DNA of 64,000 nt, from NCBI RefSeq assembly GCF_041146395.1, contig NC_090989.1, positions 51,672,501 through 51,736,500 on the forward strand, read 5' to 3'. Shown one piece after another: positions 48,086 to 60,480 of this stretch. How positions within the stretch are numbered: position 1 is the stretch's first letter; each line of letters starts with the position of its first letter. This DNA is from Eulemur rufifrons (Eukaryota; Chordata; Mammalia; Primates; Lemuridae). Both the position numbers and the translations under genes were made by a program. The notes below the pieces were generated by a model. The model worked only from the letters and a program-made list of their open reading frames with translations. It was not told the origin of the DNA and did not search any database.

Positions 48086-48901
48086 TATTTCTTGGAGGAA
48101 GAGCACAGAGAATAACCCAACATCAGAAGCTACATATGGTTTATGGGGTGGGTAGCAGGGGATGGGCAAGAAGGGAACACAGTAGGTAAGGCAGAAGTGA
48201 TAGGCAAGGATCAGGTGATGAAGGAACTTGGATTAATAAAAATTATAAAACTATTGCTAATGATTCCAGTAGAGATGGTGATAGTCATAGGCTCTGGATT
48301 TACATGAATCTTGCATAAAGGTAATGGATAAATCAGAGTTGGAGCCTTGGCCAACAGCATCTATTTCCTGTCTTTTGAAAAATAAATACTGCTCAAGTAG
48401 CCCTCTTCTGACAGACACTGGGAAATAAGAAAGATTTATTTACCTGTAATTAACATCGGTAACCCTTCCTGAATTGTTGCTTAGATACCAAAGATTTCTA
48501 TCTACATTGCACTTTCAGAATTTTCTGCCAAGGATCACCCTCACATTACTGATTGCAGTTTCCTCAGTAAAATTCTCTGTGACATTCTCAAGACCTATCA
48601 GGGTACAGACTATTCTACATCAACACCTGTTTCTATAAGACCAATTAGCTCTTAATTTATCTTGATAAACAAAAATACATCTCAAAACCTTACATCCACA
48701 GCTAAATTTATTTGCCATTATTGCTCTTAGGAGAGCTGCAATCACCCATGTATTTTATAACTTTCAGCAAAGTAACTAATTTTTATTTCAGAGAACTAGA
48801 ACATAAGTAATTGGGAGGTCGCTATCATATGCAAGAATTTAGCATACCAGAATTTCCATAAATGCACAAGATGAACACATTCTTTTCACACTTTCTCAAA
48901 G
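48086..48901. other. Unique sequence, perhaps part of the ancient repeat family
   Basis: 48130-48330 ('gggcaagaagggaacacagtaggtaaggcagaagtgataggcaagga') is weakly like the middle of the ancient family noted above. No gene seen. Confidence 0.35.
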
Positions 48902-48942
48902 TGGAAAGGAAGGAAGCAAGGAAGGAAAGAAAGAAAGAAACT
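48902..48942. repeat. Purine-only (GGAA/GAAA)n simple repeat
   Basis: Nearly uninterrupted GGAA and GAAA units over about 40 bp, giving one all-purine strand broken by a single C. Confidence 0.9.
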
Positions 48943-49489
48943 AAAAGTGCCATGCCCTGGGCTAAATTTCTCAGCAGAGAGATTCTGATAGACAGATGAA
49001 CATGAAGGAAGTTTATCAGAGAGTGCTTTGATTTTGGGTCAAAAGCTGTGTAAGGGAGGGAAAGGAAAACAGTACTGGGCAGGGGGGACTAGTACAGCTG
49101 GAATGCAGGTCAGCACATATCTTAGCCCTGGGATGGCCAGCCATTCAGAGCTGTCCTAAGTTGATGCAAAGGACCTTCAAATGCCAACACTGATTAGTCA
49201 TTGGATACCAGCTGCACCTGCAAGAGGTATGAATAAGGATGAGTCAGGTTTCTTTAGCTGAAGTGCTCTTCCAAAAGGATTAACGGACTTCTAATTTTGG
49301 CAGTACCCTCAGCTCCAGGGAAAATCAGTACTTTATTCCTAAAAGAAAATCTGGGTGGCATATCACAGTACAGTATTTACCATGCAGAGGCTAAAGCAAC
49401 TCTATAACATAAAAGTAAGAAACAAAGGTGTTTGTGCTTATACCTATATATAGGTTATTAAGTATGAAATGTCCAATTTTCTTAAGTAC
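48943..49489. other. Unique sequence
   Basis: Nothing recognised. Confidence 0.5.
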
Positions 49490-49637
49490 TAAGTTTTACA
49501 GTTGTTATTTCTGACATTTTCACTTTGACACTTCTTGTTTTATTTTTATTGCAAAGGTGCATCCTCGTTCTTTCAAATACATGGTTTTTGGCTTGTGATT
49601 ATCTTTCAGATTTTTTTAGAGCAATTTTTGTGAAACC

Positions 49638-50630
49638 ATGGATAAGTCAAAAATTTGTGTTGTTTTTTAGTATGAGTTCCATCCTGGAACCAATGCTGTG
49701 CAGACAACTCAAAATATAAAGGAAGTGTTTGGGAAGGGTGTGGCCAATGAACATAGTATGTCAATGGTTCCAGAAATTCCCTTCTGGTGATTTTAATCTA
49801 GAAAATAAGCCACATAGGTGACCTGAGACTAAAGAGGATAATGATGAGTTGAAAGCTGTAGTGGAAGCGAATCCATCTCAACCTAAACATGAATTAGCAG
49901 CAAGGTTTGACATTACTACTCCAATAATATTGGACCATTTAAAACAAATAAGCAAGGTAAAGAAGCTGGACAGATGGGTACCACATGAATTAAACGAGTG
50001 TTAGAAATAATCCCAAAGCTTGCCTTTCTTTGCTGTCACAACATAAAGGCGAACCATTTCTATACTACATTGTGATGTGTGATGAAAAATGTATTCTTTT
50101 TGACAATTGCAAATGTTCGGCACAATGGTCAGATAAAGGCAAAGTGTGGAAACACAATCCAAAACAGAATATTCATCCAAAAAAGCTAACGTCTGATGGT
50201 CCAGCACTAGTATTATTCATTACAGCTTCATGAAACCTGATCAATCGATGACAGCGGATATCTACTGCAACTAACTGGATGAAACAATGAAGACGTTTGT
50301 GATTAAGCAGCCAAGATTGGTCAATAGAGACAGGCCAATCCTCTTGCAAGATCACATGTCGCAAAAAATATCACTGCTCAAACTACAGAAGCTGGACTTG
50401 AAAACTGTCTGTCATCCATAGTATTCATTAAACCTTGCACCAACTACCGCTTCTTTCAGGCTTTGAATCACTTCTTGCAAGGAAAAATATTCAATTCTCA
50501 AAAAGTTGTGGAAAACACCTTTCGTGATTTCATCACCACTCACTCTCCAGGCTTCTGTGCTGCTGGCATAAGCAAGCTACCATTAAGATGGCAAAACTGT
50601 GTGGATAGTTCAAGCACATGCTTTGATTAA
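49638..50630 (+). pseudogene. Mariner transposase pseudogene (Hsmar2-like)
   Basis: The Met at 49638 opens MDKSKICVVF, then (frame shifts) YEFHPGTNAVQTTQNIKEVF and, further on, LENKPHR, DNDELKAVVEANPSQPKHEL and KVKKLDRWVPHELNE, the paired HTH region of mariner. The catalytic part follows as FLYYIVMCDEKCILFDNCKC (first Asp; the usual Trp after EK is Cys) and LVNRDRPILLQDHMSQ (second Asp). Around 50430 a stretch corresponding to 'APTDYHFF' lacks about four bases, removing the third catalytic Asp and shifting frame. The end reads AGISKLPLRWQNCVDSSSTC then FD and a stop. It acted by cut-and-paste integration at TA sites; it is now dead. Terminal repeats were not identified with confidence. Confidence 0.92.
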
Positions 50631-52239
50631 TTTTACCACTTCTTGTTTCAGATATGATATAATAAACTACAGTTTTGATTCAAAAGCAGACATTTCATAT
50701 TTAATATCCTAAAGGTATTAGATATGTAGTTTCTTTATTTTCTAGGAATTTATATATTTCTTCATAAAAATGTTTCATGTTAGACTTACATAAACATTAA
50801 AAGCTTCTATAAACCAATCAAAACAGAGCTTCTCAAGTGATTTTATATCTAATTTACTTATTTTTTCAGAGGCAGGAGAATATTTCAAACACAAAATGAG
50901 GAGAAAAGACAGACAGACATTCAGCATGTAACTTTAGTTCTATACCTTTGGTCATAGACTAAAATAAACACAGAAAACAAAAACGCACAAGTCTAGATCT
51001 CAAAGAATTCTTCTCCTTTCTAATAGAAGGTCAATGTATTCTTGAACAAACAAACCAACCTAAGAAATAAAATTTTCTGTCATCTCTCACCCATTAGAAC
51101 AGGTCTCTACCTGAAAAACATCATCCAACAGTCCATACAATCAAATTCACAAACATTGCTGGCACAGTAAGAAATAACTTCTGAGTTATTTAAAAACAAG
51201 AACCAGAAACAAAAGCAGCACAGAATTAAGTAGGAAAGAGAAACAAAGAGTCAGTGCAAGTAAAGTTCTAGTGCCACTTGGAATTTGCTATTGGAGCCAA
51301 GAAAGGATGTTTACTTCCCAAGCTACACTGTTTAATTGGCTCTAGGGTGCATTCACTTGGACAACTTGGTGGAAACTCCAGTTACAATGAACTTCTGAAA
51401 AGATTTATTAACTCATTGATAAAGGAACCAAGGAACTAAGAAGACAGTAAAACTGGTTCATTAACTCTATTTGTAAAATAAATAAAAATAAATGCCTAAA
51501 CCCTGATCTCCTCCCATGAAGAAGCATTCCAGCTTCTTAAGATTCAACCTCACAGCAGGTTGTTCTTCCTTTGTGCCCACTTAATGAAAGCTGTACCGGC
51601 TCAGATATCCTCTGGCATCTGTACTGGCTCCTTACCACAAGCCATTCTACTCTTTCTCTCTCTCTCTATCCATGTTGAGCTGCCTTTCTGGATTATTCAA
51701 GGTATCTCTTGAAATACTTTGCATTTTTTTAGTTAATACTTTCGTTAATTTTTATTTTATTTTACTTAACCCTATTTTTCTCAAAATATACATTCTTCCA
51801 TCTTGCAGAATACAGTGTACATATTATTTCCAAGAATGCATATGATGTATTACAGTAGAAACAGTTTCTCCCCCTTCTGTGATTTTTGTATACCAAAAGT
51901 AGAAATAAAATGGCTGAACTCAACCTCTGACGGGCCAAGACAAAAATTAATTCAAATTTTATTCACATTGTATTTTTGGAAGAACCACGTCTCCATTAAC
52001 CTCTTTGGTCCAGTATCTACTTTGATAAAAATCACCCATACGTGATGACTTGTCTCCCTACCATCAGTCTTATTCCAACAAATCAGAGCAAAGTTCTGGC
52101 AGCTACAAAGGAGAACAAATATTGAATCCAAGGAGTATTTTCTGATTTTTTTCTCTGTTAGTTTCTTAGGGAATTATACTCCAGTAAATAGTAAAGCACT
52201 CTACAACTTATTCTAAAAATTTTTCTGATTTAAAGTTTC
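50631..52239. other. Unique sequence
   Basis: The first 60-80 bp may still belong to the mariner 3' UTR. A (TC)n run lies at about 51655-51668. No gene recognised. Confidence 0.5.
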
Positions 52240-52510
52240 TGACACAGCATGATATGGTTGATTGTGCCAATGGATTTTCCCCCTTAAGTCAAGAAAAACT
52301 GCAAAACAATAATTAGCTAATTAAGATTTGCATAATTATGATTACGAAATTCCAAGAGAACTGTTGCAGTAACAATATAGCAACTTATCTAAGGCCAATT
52401 AAGTTGTGTTTCCTTTCTGCTTTAATTTATTTTAATCTAAAAGAGCAATAAACAGGATATGTCTAGTTGATGATTTAATTAACTGCAGTATATTAAGAAG
52501 TTAGAAATTG
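52240..52510. promoter_or_regulatory. Candidate regulatory block with octamer and TAAT motifs
   Basis: Contains a perfect POU octamer ATTTGCAT (52326-52333) directly flanked by 'aattagctaattaag' and 'aattatgattacg', with further 'ccaattaag' and 'tttaattaactgc'. It is free of recognised repeats. Proposed from motif clustering only. Confidence 0.2.
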
Positions 52511-54009
52511 TTATGATGCTAAAAACCTTTATGCCCTTCAAGGGTGGCATCATTACTCCTTATTTCCTAAATAGTTTAGGATTTTCACCATTTTCGTAAG
52601 TAATGCCATATTCCAAGTTAATATTAGCACACCACAAAACTTAATGATTCATGGGTGTTTGTTTAATAACTGAGAAAGGGAAAGAGCAGGGCAAAATCAC
52701 TTTCAGTGAAATGGAAAAGATTCGTTTAATGTCTTTGAAAGTCATTCTGGAAAAGCAGCCATGCAAAGTTGAAACTCCATTTGCTTTCTGAAATGAGCAG
52801 AAACATTCAAGGACATAGGAAGTAGAATCAAAGAGAAGATGTGAGATAGATTTCATCCAAGGTTTTTTGACTTATGTGGTTTGAAAACATCTCCAAGATT
52901 ATTCTTGAAGAGAAGAACAAGAGAAAAAGGTTGTTAAAATGTCCAGTTGGTTTCACAGTCCAAAATCAAAGGCACCCCACACAATTAGAAAATGAGGTAA
53001 ATCACAGAGGAATATCGAGCTAAAAGGAGCCAAATACAATGATAAAAATCTGAAAGCATTTTTTGTTCTTTTCTATGATTGTAGGTTTAAAAAGTGGATT
53101 GGTTTCATAGCTGCCAAACGTGTTCTTGAGATCATGCATGTTTTACAAACAGTAGGACGCAATGGAGAAACCGTCAATATCCTCACCTATTCACTCTTGT
53201 TTGAATGCTCAATTGGTCTTCCCAATATTTTTTATCACAATTTAGTGCCTAACTCTTCACCCATTTTTTTTACATCTTTCTTAATTTACCAGTTAATTCT
53301 CTTTTAAGAGATAAATTGGAATAACTTTCATTTCATTTCACTTTAAGAATTTTTGACATTTATGTGGTGGTACATTCAGTTCAAAAAAACCACTATCAAA
53401 ATTTTCTATTAAATTCAAGAGAATTGCATTTACTTTCTTTAGAACCATCAGTGTTTAACATTTCGTGAGGGTGATGGGTTCACACAGTTTTACAAAGCTG
53501 TCATCCATGACATTTTAAAGAGATTTGTCCTGAGCATTTCAAGCTATGAAAAAACTTTGATATTTAACTAAAATATCATCAAATGAGGCTTGCTTTAATG
53601 TTTTCATCATTAATTTTTAACATCTAGACCTCTTGAAGCATGTATTTTCTATTTCCTATCCCTGTAGATCAGTAGTTCTTAATTTTTTTTCCATTCCAAC
53701 ACCTGTTTACATGCAAAATAATCATAGCCCCAGATATTCCAGAGTTTGAAGCCAAGCTGTCAATAGTTGGGGTCATACACATTTGCTAATATGGGCTAAC
53801 ACTAATTGCATTGCTTTCTCACAACTGTTAGAAATAAACATGTGAGAACTGATGTCCTTGCTTCTTACCCCCAAAATATAGCAAATGTTTACTGCCTCTT
53901 GCACAGAAACCCCATGCCCCCTTTCTTCTCCCTTTGATATTTTCACTCACAATATGTCAGAAACATGCAATATCCACTGAAATAGGAAATTCTCATAATC
54001 ACTGATTCC
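52511..54009. other. Unique sequence
   Basis: No gene recognised. 53660-53830 might be a decayed DNA-transposon repeat ('tagatcagtagttcttaa' resembles hAT-type ends), weakly supported. Confidence 0.45.
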
Positions 54010-54130
54010 CTAGGCAAAAATCTCTTTTACAGATGAGTAAACTGATTTTTGGAAACAGAGTTCCTTTCCCAAGATTGGTAACACAGACTTTCACTAAAAA
54101 TAAGGAGATGGAGGAATCAAGGATAACTAC
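54010..54130 (+). mobile_element. Possible MIR fragment
   Basis: 'tcttttacagatgagtaaactgatttttggaaacagag' resembles the MIR 'ttttacagatgaggaaactgaggc' core; the rest is weak. Confidence 0.5.
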
Positions 54131-54480
54131 TCTTTGGCTTAGGCAAAGGGTGTGTGGAGATGACATTAAAGAAATGCACAAAATGGTGCATCTTTGAAGG
54201 GGTAAATATGATTTCAGTTTGGGACATGCTATATATTTCAGATGTCTTTGGGTCATTTGTATGAAAATTCAATAACAGAGTCAGAAATATAACAGAGATT
54301 CCTAGGATTCACTTTGAGAATGATCCTAATTGCTAAAAAGAGAAACTGAGAAGCTTCAATAATTAAGAGAAAAGCAGAGAATAAAATCTGAAAAAAAAAA
54401 AAAACTTGAGAAGAAATGACTAGATATTTAAGAGATATAAAACAGGGAAATACAGTGTTGTGGAATCCAGGGAGAACAGA

Positions 54481-54724
54481 TGCCATATTTGGTAGACAAG
54501 ATAATGGCCCTCCAAAAATGTCTGCATACCGAGCCCCAGAATCTATGAATACGATGTTAGAGGACAAAAGGGACTTTGCAGATGTGATTAAGTTAAACAT
54601 CTGGAGATAAGATTTTACTGGATTATTGCTTGGGTAAGCCCAATCTAATCACAAGGGTCCTTATGAGAGAGAAACAGGAAAGTCAAAGTCAGAGAGGAAG
54701 ATGTGATGTTGGAAACAGAAATGT

Positions 54725-54772
<48 letters not shown>

Positions 54773-54966
54773 CAAGCCAAGGAATGTCATGGCCTCTAGA
54801 AACTGGAAAAGGCCAGGAAATGGATTCTCCCCTAGAGAGAAGGAACACAGCCCTGCCAATCCAGTTCAGACTTCTGACCTTAACGATTGTAAGACAATAA
54901 ATTTATACTGTTTTAAGCCACAAATTTTGTTGTAATTTGTTACAACAGCAACAGGAAACTAATACA
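54481..54966 (+). mobile_element. MLT1 (ERVL-MaLR) solo LTR
   Basis: Follows MLT1 in order: 'aaaaatgtctgcataccgagccccagaatctatgaatacgatgtta', 'gggactttgcagatgtgattaagttaa', 'agcccaatctaatcacaagggtccttatgag', 'gccaggaaatggattctcccctagag', 'ttttaagccacaaattttgttgtaatttgttacaacagcaacaggaaactaatac'. Sense orientation. A microsatellite has expanded in its middle. No internal sequence is present. Confidence 0.95.
54722..54772. repeat. (TG)14(AG)11 compound microsatellite within the MLT1
   Basis: Fourteen uninterrupted TG units pass directly into about eleven AG units. It lies at the point in MLT1 where the consensus has a purine-rich tract. Long and pure, so likely variable in length between individuals. 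Confidence 0.97.
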
Positions 54967-57124
54967 TTATATGAATTAAATTTAGCAATGGATAATTTAT
55001 TGATGACTTAAAAAAGAAGGAATCTTTTCAGAAAAAGTTATGAGATTGCAGTGTTTTGGGTAATTAAAAAGAGGGTGTTTACCTTTTTGGATCTTCTTTT
55101 GTTACATCTCTGCCCCTGGTGTTTCAGGTAGCTGGCTTCTTCAGCTTCGAGTCTGGGATATATGGGACAAAAAGAAAACCGAAGGAATTCACCACTGTGA
55201 TGGGTCCCAAGATTCCTAGCTTACCTGACTTTCTCTTTCAACCTTTCAGAGTCTTATTTCGTTTGTTTTATACATAATGTGCAGGGTTTTTAGCTATACT
55301 TAGCAAGAAAAATAGGGGGAAACTCCCAAATTAAGTTTTATTTTTTAATTGATTTTTTTAATTTTACTTTTTAATTGGAATTCTGTGTTTTCCAATTTTT
55401 TTTCCATTGGACATGAATTACTTGTGCTTTAAATAAATGTGTTTTTTTCAACTTAATGCCTAGACTGGTGCTTTATATGTCCCATAGTTATCAATACACA
55501 AATTGAAATTTAATAATAAATTTATTATTATATTACAATATACAAATTTTTGCATAAAAGTCTGAAGCAAAGAAAAATAGACAAATATAATAAATATCCC
55601 CAATATTATATATAACTCTTCAATGATGCCACCTTTCAAATGGCATTTTCTAAAATGCATACTATACAAGGTGATTTTCAAAATATTTAACAATTGGTAT
55701 GGCACAGGCGGAAACTAAAGTGATTGCCCAGCAGTCAGAAAGGATGCTGGCTGGTACAAGACAGCAGTACACATTAGCCCTAGTTCTATAGGGAAGCTGA
55801 TAAAAACCCTAAGAAAAAGTGTTTCATAGACAACTACCTTTGGCAAATAATGCTTATCATTTCCTCCTCTTGAGAATTCTTGTCAGCAAAAAAAAATCCT
55901 TAGGTTTATTATTTCTATACTTTTATTTTATCATGGAATTATATACTCATGAAACCCCTCCTCCTCTGGCCTCACCTATTTACAGGCTGTAGAATACAAT
56001 TTACAACTGCTCCCTCAAGTGCTTTTTTGCTAAACTGTTATTCAAGCAAGCCATTTCTTGTCCATATCCTTTTCTACCAGTTGATAGTTATTGCCACTCA
56101 AATAGAATTTATTCTGTGAAATGACTTATTTTATATCCTGGCGTGTTTAAGAAAAGAGACACATCTGACATTAAATCATATGAGACATTAACACTTCTTT
56201 GAACCTATGGTACATTCATTTGCTAGATGAATATCAGCAATAAATAAAAGCAGCATATTAGAAAAAGGTGAAAGGGATAGGTTTAGAGCTAAAATTACAT
56301 ACAGATTTTCTGCAGTGTCATCCCTTATAATTTGGTAGGAGCTCTTTGTTGAGAATTCTGTAGCTGGATCTTGGCTCAGTTAGAAACTACAAAGTTTAAC
56401 TAGTAAAAATCTTCCGTGATCACAAGATAAATAAATGAAGACCTACGTACCAAGTACTTTATGCCTCTTGTATGGAGTAATGTTGAATAAAAAATATATA
56501 ACATGTTGATCTAATTCCTCTTTCAATATTTGAAGTCATGTTTTGTTTTTAGAAAGAAACTGAAATTTAGATTTTTCCATCCCTCTGCTATGGGAGCTGA
56601 CATGGGAACCTCCCTCTATCTGACAATAAAATCTATGCTACTTTTACTATATCATTTTGCAGCACTTAGATAAACCAGGAAAGGCAGTTAACCAAAGGTG
56701 TATAATGAAATACCTCCAGCGGTAATTACATGGAAGAAAAACATTTTCAAATTAAAGAAAAATACATATATATTATATATATAATTTAATCTTATTACTG
56801 AATACAGCAAGCATAGTCAATTTATTCCTATCATTTTCAAAATAAATAATTTTATTATATATTATAAAAATAATTATTAAAAGCTTATTTGTTATAAAAA
56901 TGTTTTTTTTATATGGTCCAGGATATACATATTTAAATTAATTATAAGTGAATCAAAATGCTTTCATGGAAATTAAGAAACTATTTCTGTGTATGGAAAA
57001 TGGGAGAGAAACACCAAGTAGTGAGTACACCTAAGGCTGTAGGCCTACTTTTTCTGAGTTCAGAAGCAGGCAAAAGTGGCCAAGGAATAAAAGTGACCAA
57101 GGAAAGAGGGAAACCTTAATAGAC
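54967..57124. other. Unique AT-rich sequence
   Basis: No gene recognised. (TA)-rich run at about 56766-56786. Frames up to 81 codons are incidental. Confidence 0.55.
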
Positions 57125-57433
57125 TTTGTTATTGGACAAAAAACAAACTCTGTAAAATAATTTAAAGAGGTTTATTCTGAGCTGAATACAAGTGACCATG
57201 GTCAAGGGAAACATAAACCTCAGAAGCCTTGAGTAAATGGTCCTGAGGTGGTTGGATTACAGTCTGGTTTTAAGCATTTCAGGGAGACAAGAATTGCAGG
57301 TAAAATCATAAATCAATACATGGAAGGTATATATTAGTGTAGCTCAAAAAGGTAGGACATCCTGAAGCAAGGGCTTATAAATCATAGGTGGGTTTAGGGA
57401 TTCTTTAGTTGGCAATTGGTTGAGAGTGTTAAA
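57125..57433 (-). mobile_element. ERV1-type LTR fragment, antisense
   Basis: The plus-strand text 'ctgtaaaataatttaaagaggtttattctgagctgaatacaagtgaccatggtcaagg' is the reverse of an LTR end with an AATAAA-type signal, continuing with 'gtggttggattacagtctggttttaagcatttcagggagac' and 'attggcaattggttgagagtgttaa'. Family not assigned. It adjoins the palindromic element directly. Confidence 0.5.
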
Positions 57434-58093
<660 letters not shown>

Positions 58094-58629
58094 GCTTTAT
58101 TGCTTAGAACTGAGGCAGGATTGATTGATCTTGGTGCCAGAAAGGTGACTGAAAACTGTTGCAAAGAGCTGATTAAAGGTATAGCTTACATGAAGCTACC
58201 AACTGGAAGAGGCAGCACATAGCTTCAAATTCAGATTCTAAGCCAAGCCACTCACTAGAAAGGCTACACAATCTGTTACACTCTCCCAAAGCCCTCAGAG
58301 TAAAAATTTCTAAATTGTTACTGAAGGAAATCAAAATATTTTACCCCAAAATATATTTCTTTGACATATTTTAAGATGGCTATTCGGTGGAGTCCTAGAA
58401 AAAGAGAGACTTGCCAATAAACTTATGCACTTAGGTAAAATTGATAAATTCATTAAAAATAGAGCTTCAAACTCTTAAGAAGAATTAGAAAGTCTGAATA
58501 GCCCTAAAATTGTCAAAAAATTGATCAATATCCAAAGAAAGAAAAATTCCAGGCCCAAATTATTTAACATGCAAGTTCTAATATACTTTGAATGATATCA
58601 TCTCTTCAATATAAAATAAAGTCTTTCAG

Positions 58630-58804
58630 GGAGTGGTGGGAGTGGGTAAAATCATAACTAACGGATCTGGTAAGTGCTATATGGGGGAAGGGCCAGCTTG
58701 AAGCCCTGGTTTGGGTGAGGCAAAGCCATCATATGTAACCAAAATGTTTGTACCCCCGTAATATTCTGAAATAAAAATAAATAAATAAAAATAAAAAATA
58801 AAAT
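58630..58804 (+). mobile_element. L1 3'-end insertion (strepsirrhine type) with TSD
   Basis: Only the last ~175 bp of an L1: 'gggagtgggtaaaatcataac…tttgtacccccgtaatattctgaaataaaaa' plus an A/TAAA-rich tail. A 17-bp duplication with one mismatch (58613-58629 and 58805-58821, AAAATAAAGTCTTTCAG versus ..TTCCAG) brackets it. It is a severely 5'-truncated insertion into the older L1. Confidence 0.93.
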
Positions 58805-59262
58805 AAAATAAAGTCTTCCAGATAATGAAAATATAGGAGGGGAGCATATTGCCCAAATCATTCAATGAGACCAGTATAATCCTAATATATAGATTTGATA
58901 AGGACAGTTCAAAAAAAGGAAAATGACAGGACAGTCTCATCATAAACACAGAAACAAATGTTTTGAAGAAAATATTACCAATCTAAATTTAAAAACTGAT
59001 AAACTATATAATCTACTAAGAGTAATTTAGAATTACCCCCAAAATTCAAGAATGATTTGACATTACAAATAAAATTATAGCAAATAGAAGGAAATGCATA
59101 TGATCATCTTAAGTGAGAGAAAAAAGCATTTGAGAAAAAATAAACATTCATTCAAGATAAAAACTCTTAGCAAAGTAAGAAGAGAAATGAACTTAACCTG
59201 ATAAAAGATATCTGCCAGAAACCTATCGCAGATGTTATTGTTAATAGTGAAATATTAGAAGC

Positions 59263-59460
59263 GTCCCGGTAGGGGTGGGAATCCTGTGGCCCAAAGGCCA
59301 CATGTGGCCCTCCAGATCCCCAAGTGTGGACCCTTGATGGAATCCAAACTTCACAGAACAAATTTAAATCTTGTAAAATTTGGATTCAGTCCAAAGTCCT
59401 TACTTAAAGATCCAGAAGGCCACATGTGACCCCAACGCTGCAGGTTCCCCACCCCTCAGG
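59263..59460. mobile_element. Palindromic non-autonomous DNA transposon (hAT-like MITE)
   Basis: The 198-bp segment is nearly its own reverse complement: 'aggggtgggaatcctgtggc…ccacatgtggcc…ggaatccaaact' on the left pairs with the right end 'agtccaaagtcc…ccacatgtgacc…ggttccccacccct'. It is flanked by an imperfect 8-bp duplication (TTAGAAGC at 59255-59262; CTAGAAGT at 59461-59468), the TSD length of hAT elements. No coding capacity. It disrupts the older L1 ORF2. Confidence 0.85.
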
Positions 59461-60480
59461 CTAGAAGTATGGGAGACTGAGGGTATGAAAGGAAAAGACA
59501 AAACACATTATTCACAGATAATATAATTGAGAAAACTCAAAACAATCTACCTAAAATATGTAGAAATTAATGAAAATATAGCCAGGTGGTTGCTTATAAA
59601 ATGAATACACAAAAATCATTTGCATTTTTAATGTCCCATCAAAAAAGTTAGAAAAACGTCTTCAAAAAATAACATTTGCAACAGCAACAGTACTGTAAGT
59701 TTCCTAGGAATATATCTAACAAACATTTCAAAACCCAGAGAAAATTATGTATTAAAAAATATTCCAGATGATAAACTAATAAAAATATGTGCCACATTTG
59801 TGAATAAAGAGGCATTTTTAATGTCGATTCTTTCCTAATTGATCTGAAGAGCCAATGCAATCCTAATCAAAATCATCACAGAATTTGTGGCAAAATTTGA
59901 TAACATAATTCCAAAATGTTAATAGAAGAACAAAGAGCTAGGTATTTCCAGATACTCATAAAGAAAAAGAATAAGAAGGGCAGATCTGCCCTCGGTGAAA
60001 ACAGAGCTTATTGTAATGCTAGATGAATTAAAGCAATGTGATATAAGTTCAGAGAAAACCAAACTGCTCACTGCAATGGACTAGGGAGCCCAGAAACATA
60101 TAAATGGAAACAACTTATGAGAGAGGTGACATTTCAGATCATTGGGGAAATGAGGTTCTCCTCAATAAATGATGATAGTTTTCAACACACAAAATCAATT
60201 CATATAAATTCATGACTTAAATGCAAAAAGTGAAACTTCATAGATTTTGTAAGAAAGTATAAGGGAATATCTTTATGTTCTACAGTTGAAGATGATTTTT
60301 AAGGCATTATAGTGCTAACTATAAAAAATAAATTACCACATTACTTCTTAACAAGACATACAAATGCATATACACTAAAACTTTAATTAACCAATGTGAT
60401 TGCTTATTACATTACAAGGCAGAGGCTTCACAGATCATAAGGAACTGATTTCAAAACATTTTTCAATAATAACCTTGCAG

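Larger units (their letters stand above)
58400..60480 (+). pseudogene. Old L1 (L1M) ORF2 remnant with two nested insertions
   Basis: The conceptual reading starts with NLKTDKLIKF-like and KKNSRPKLFN-like segments (the ORF2 'K-P-G-P-D' region), continues with RT-region text near 59105-59250 ('agcatttgagaaaaaataaacattcattcaagataaaaactcttagcaaag'), then the post-RT part near 59820-59880 ('ctgaagagccaatgcaatcctaatcaaaatcatcacag') and the tail to about 60480. Frequent stops and indels. It is interrupted at 58630-58804 and 59263-59460. Confidence 0.8.

Noticed and set aside
54253..54600. 115-codon minus-strand frame
   Set aside because: It overlaps the start of an MLT1 LTR and has no domain; incidental.
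54630..54935. 101-codon frame with poly Cys-Val and Arg-Glu runs
   Set aside because: It is the translated (TG)n(AG)n microsatellite within an MLT1 LTR.
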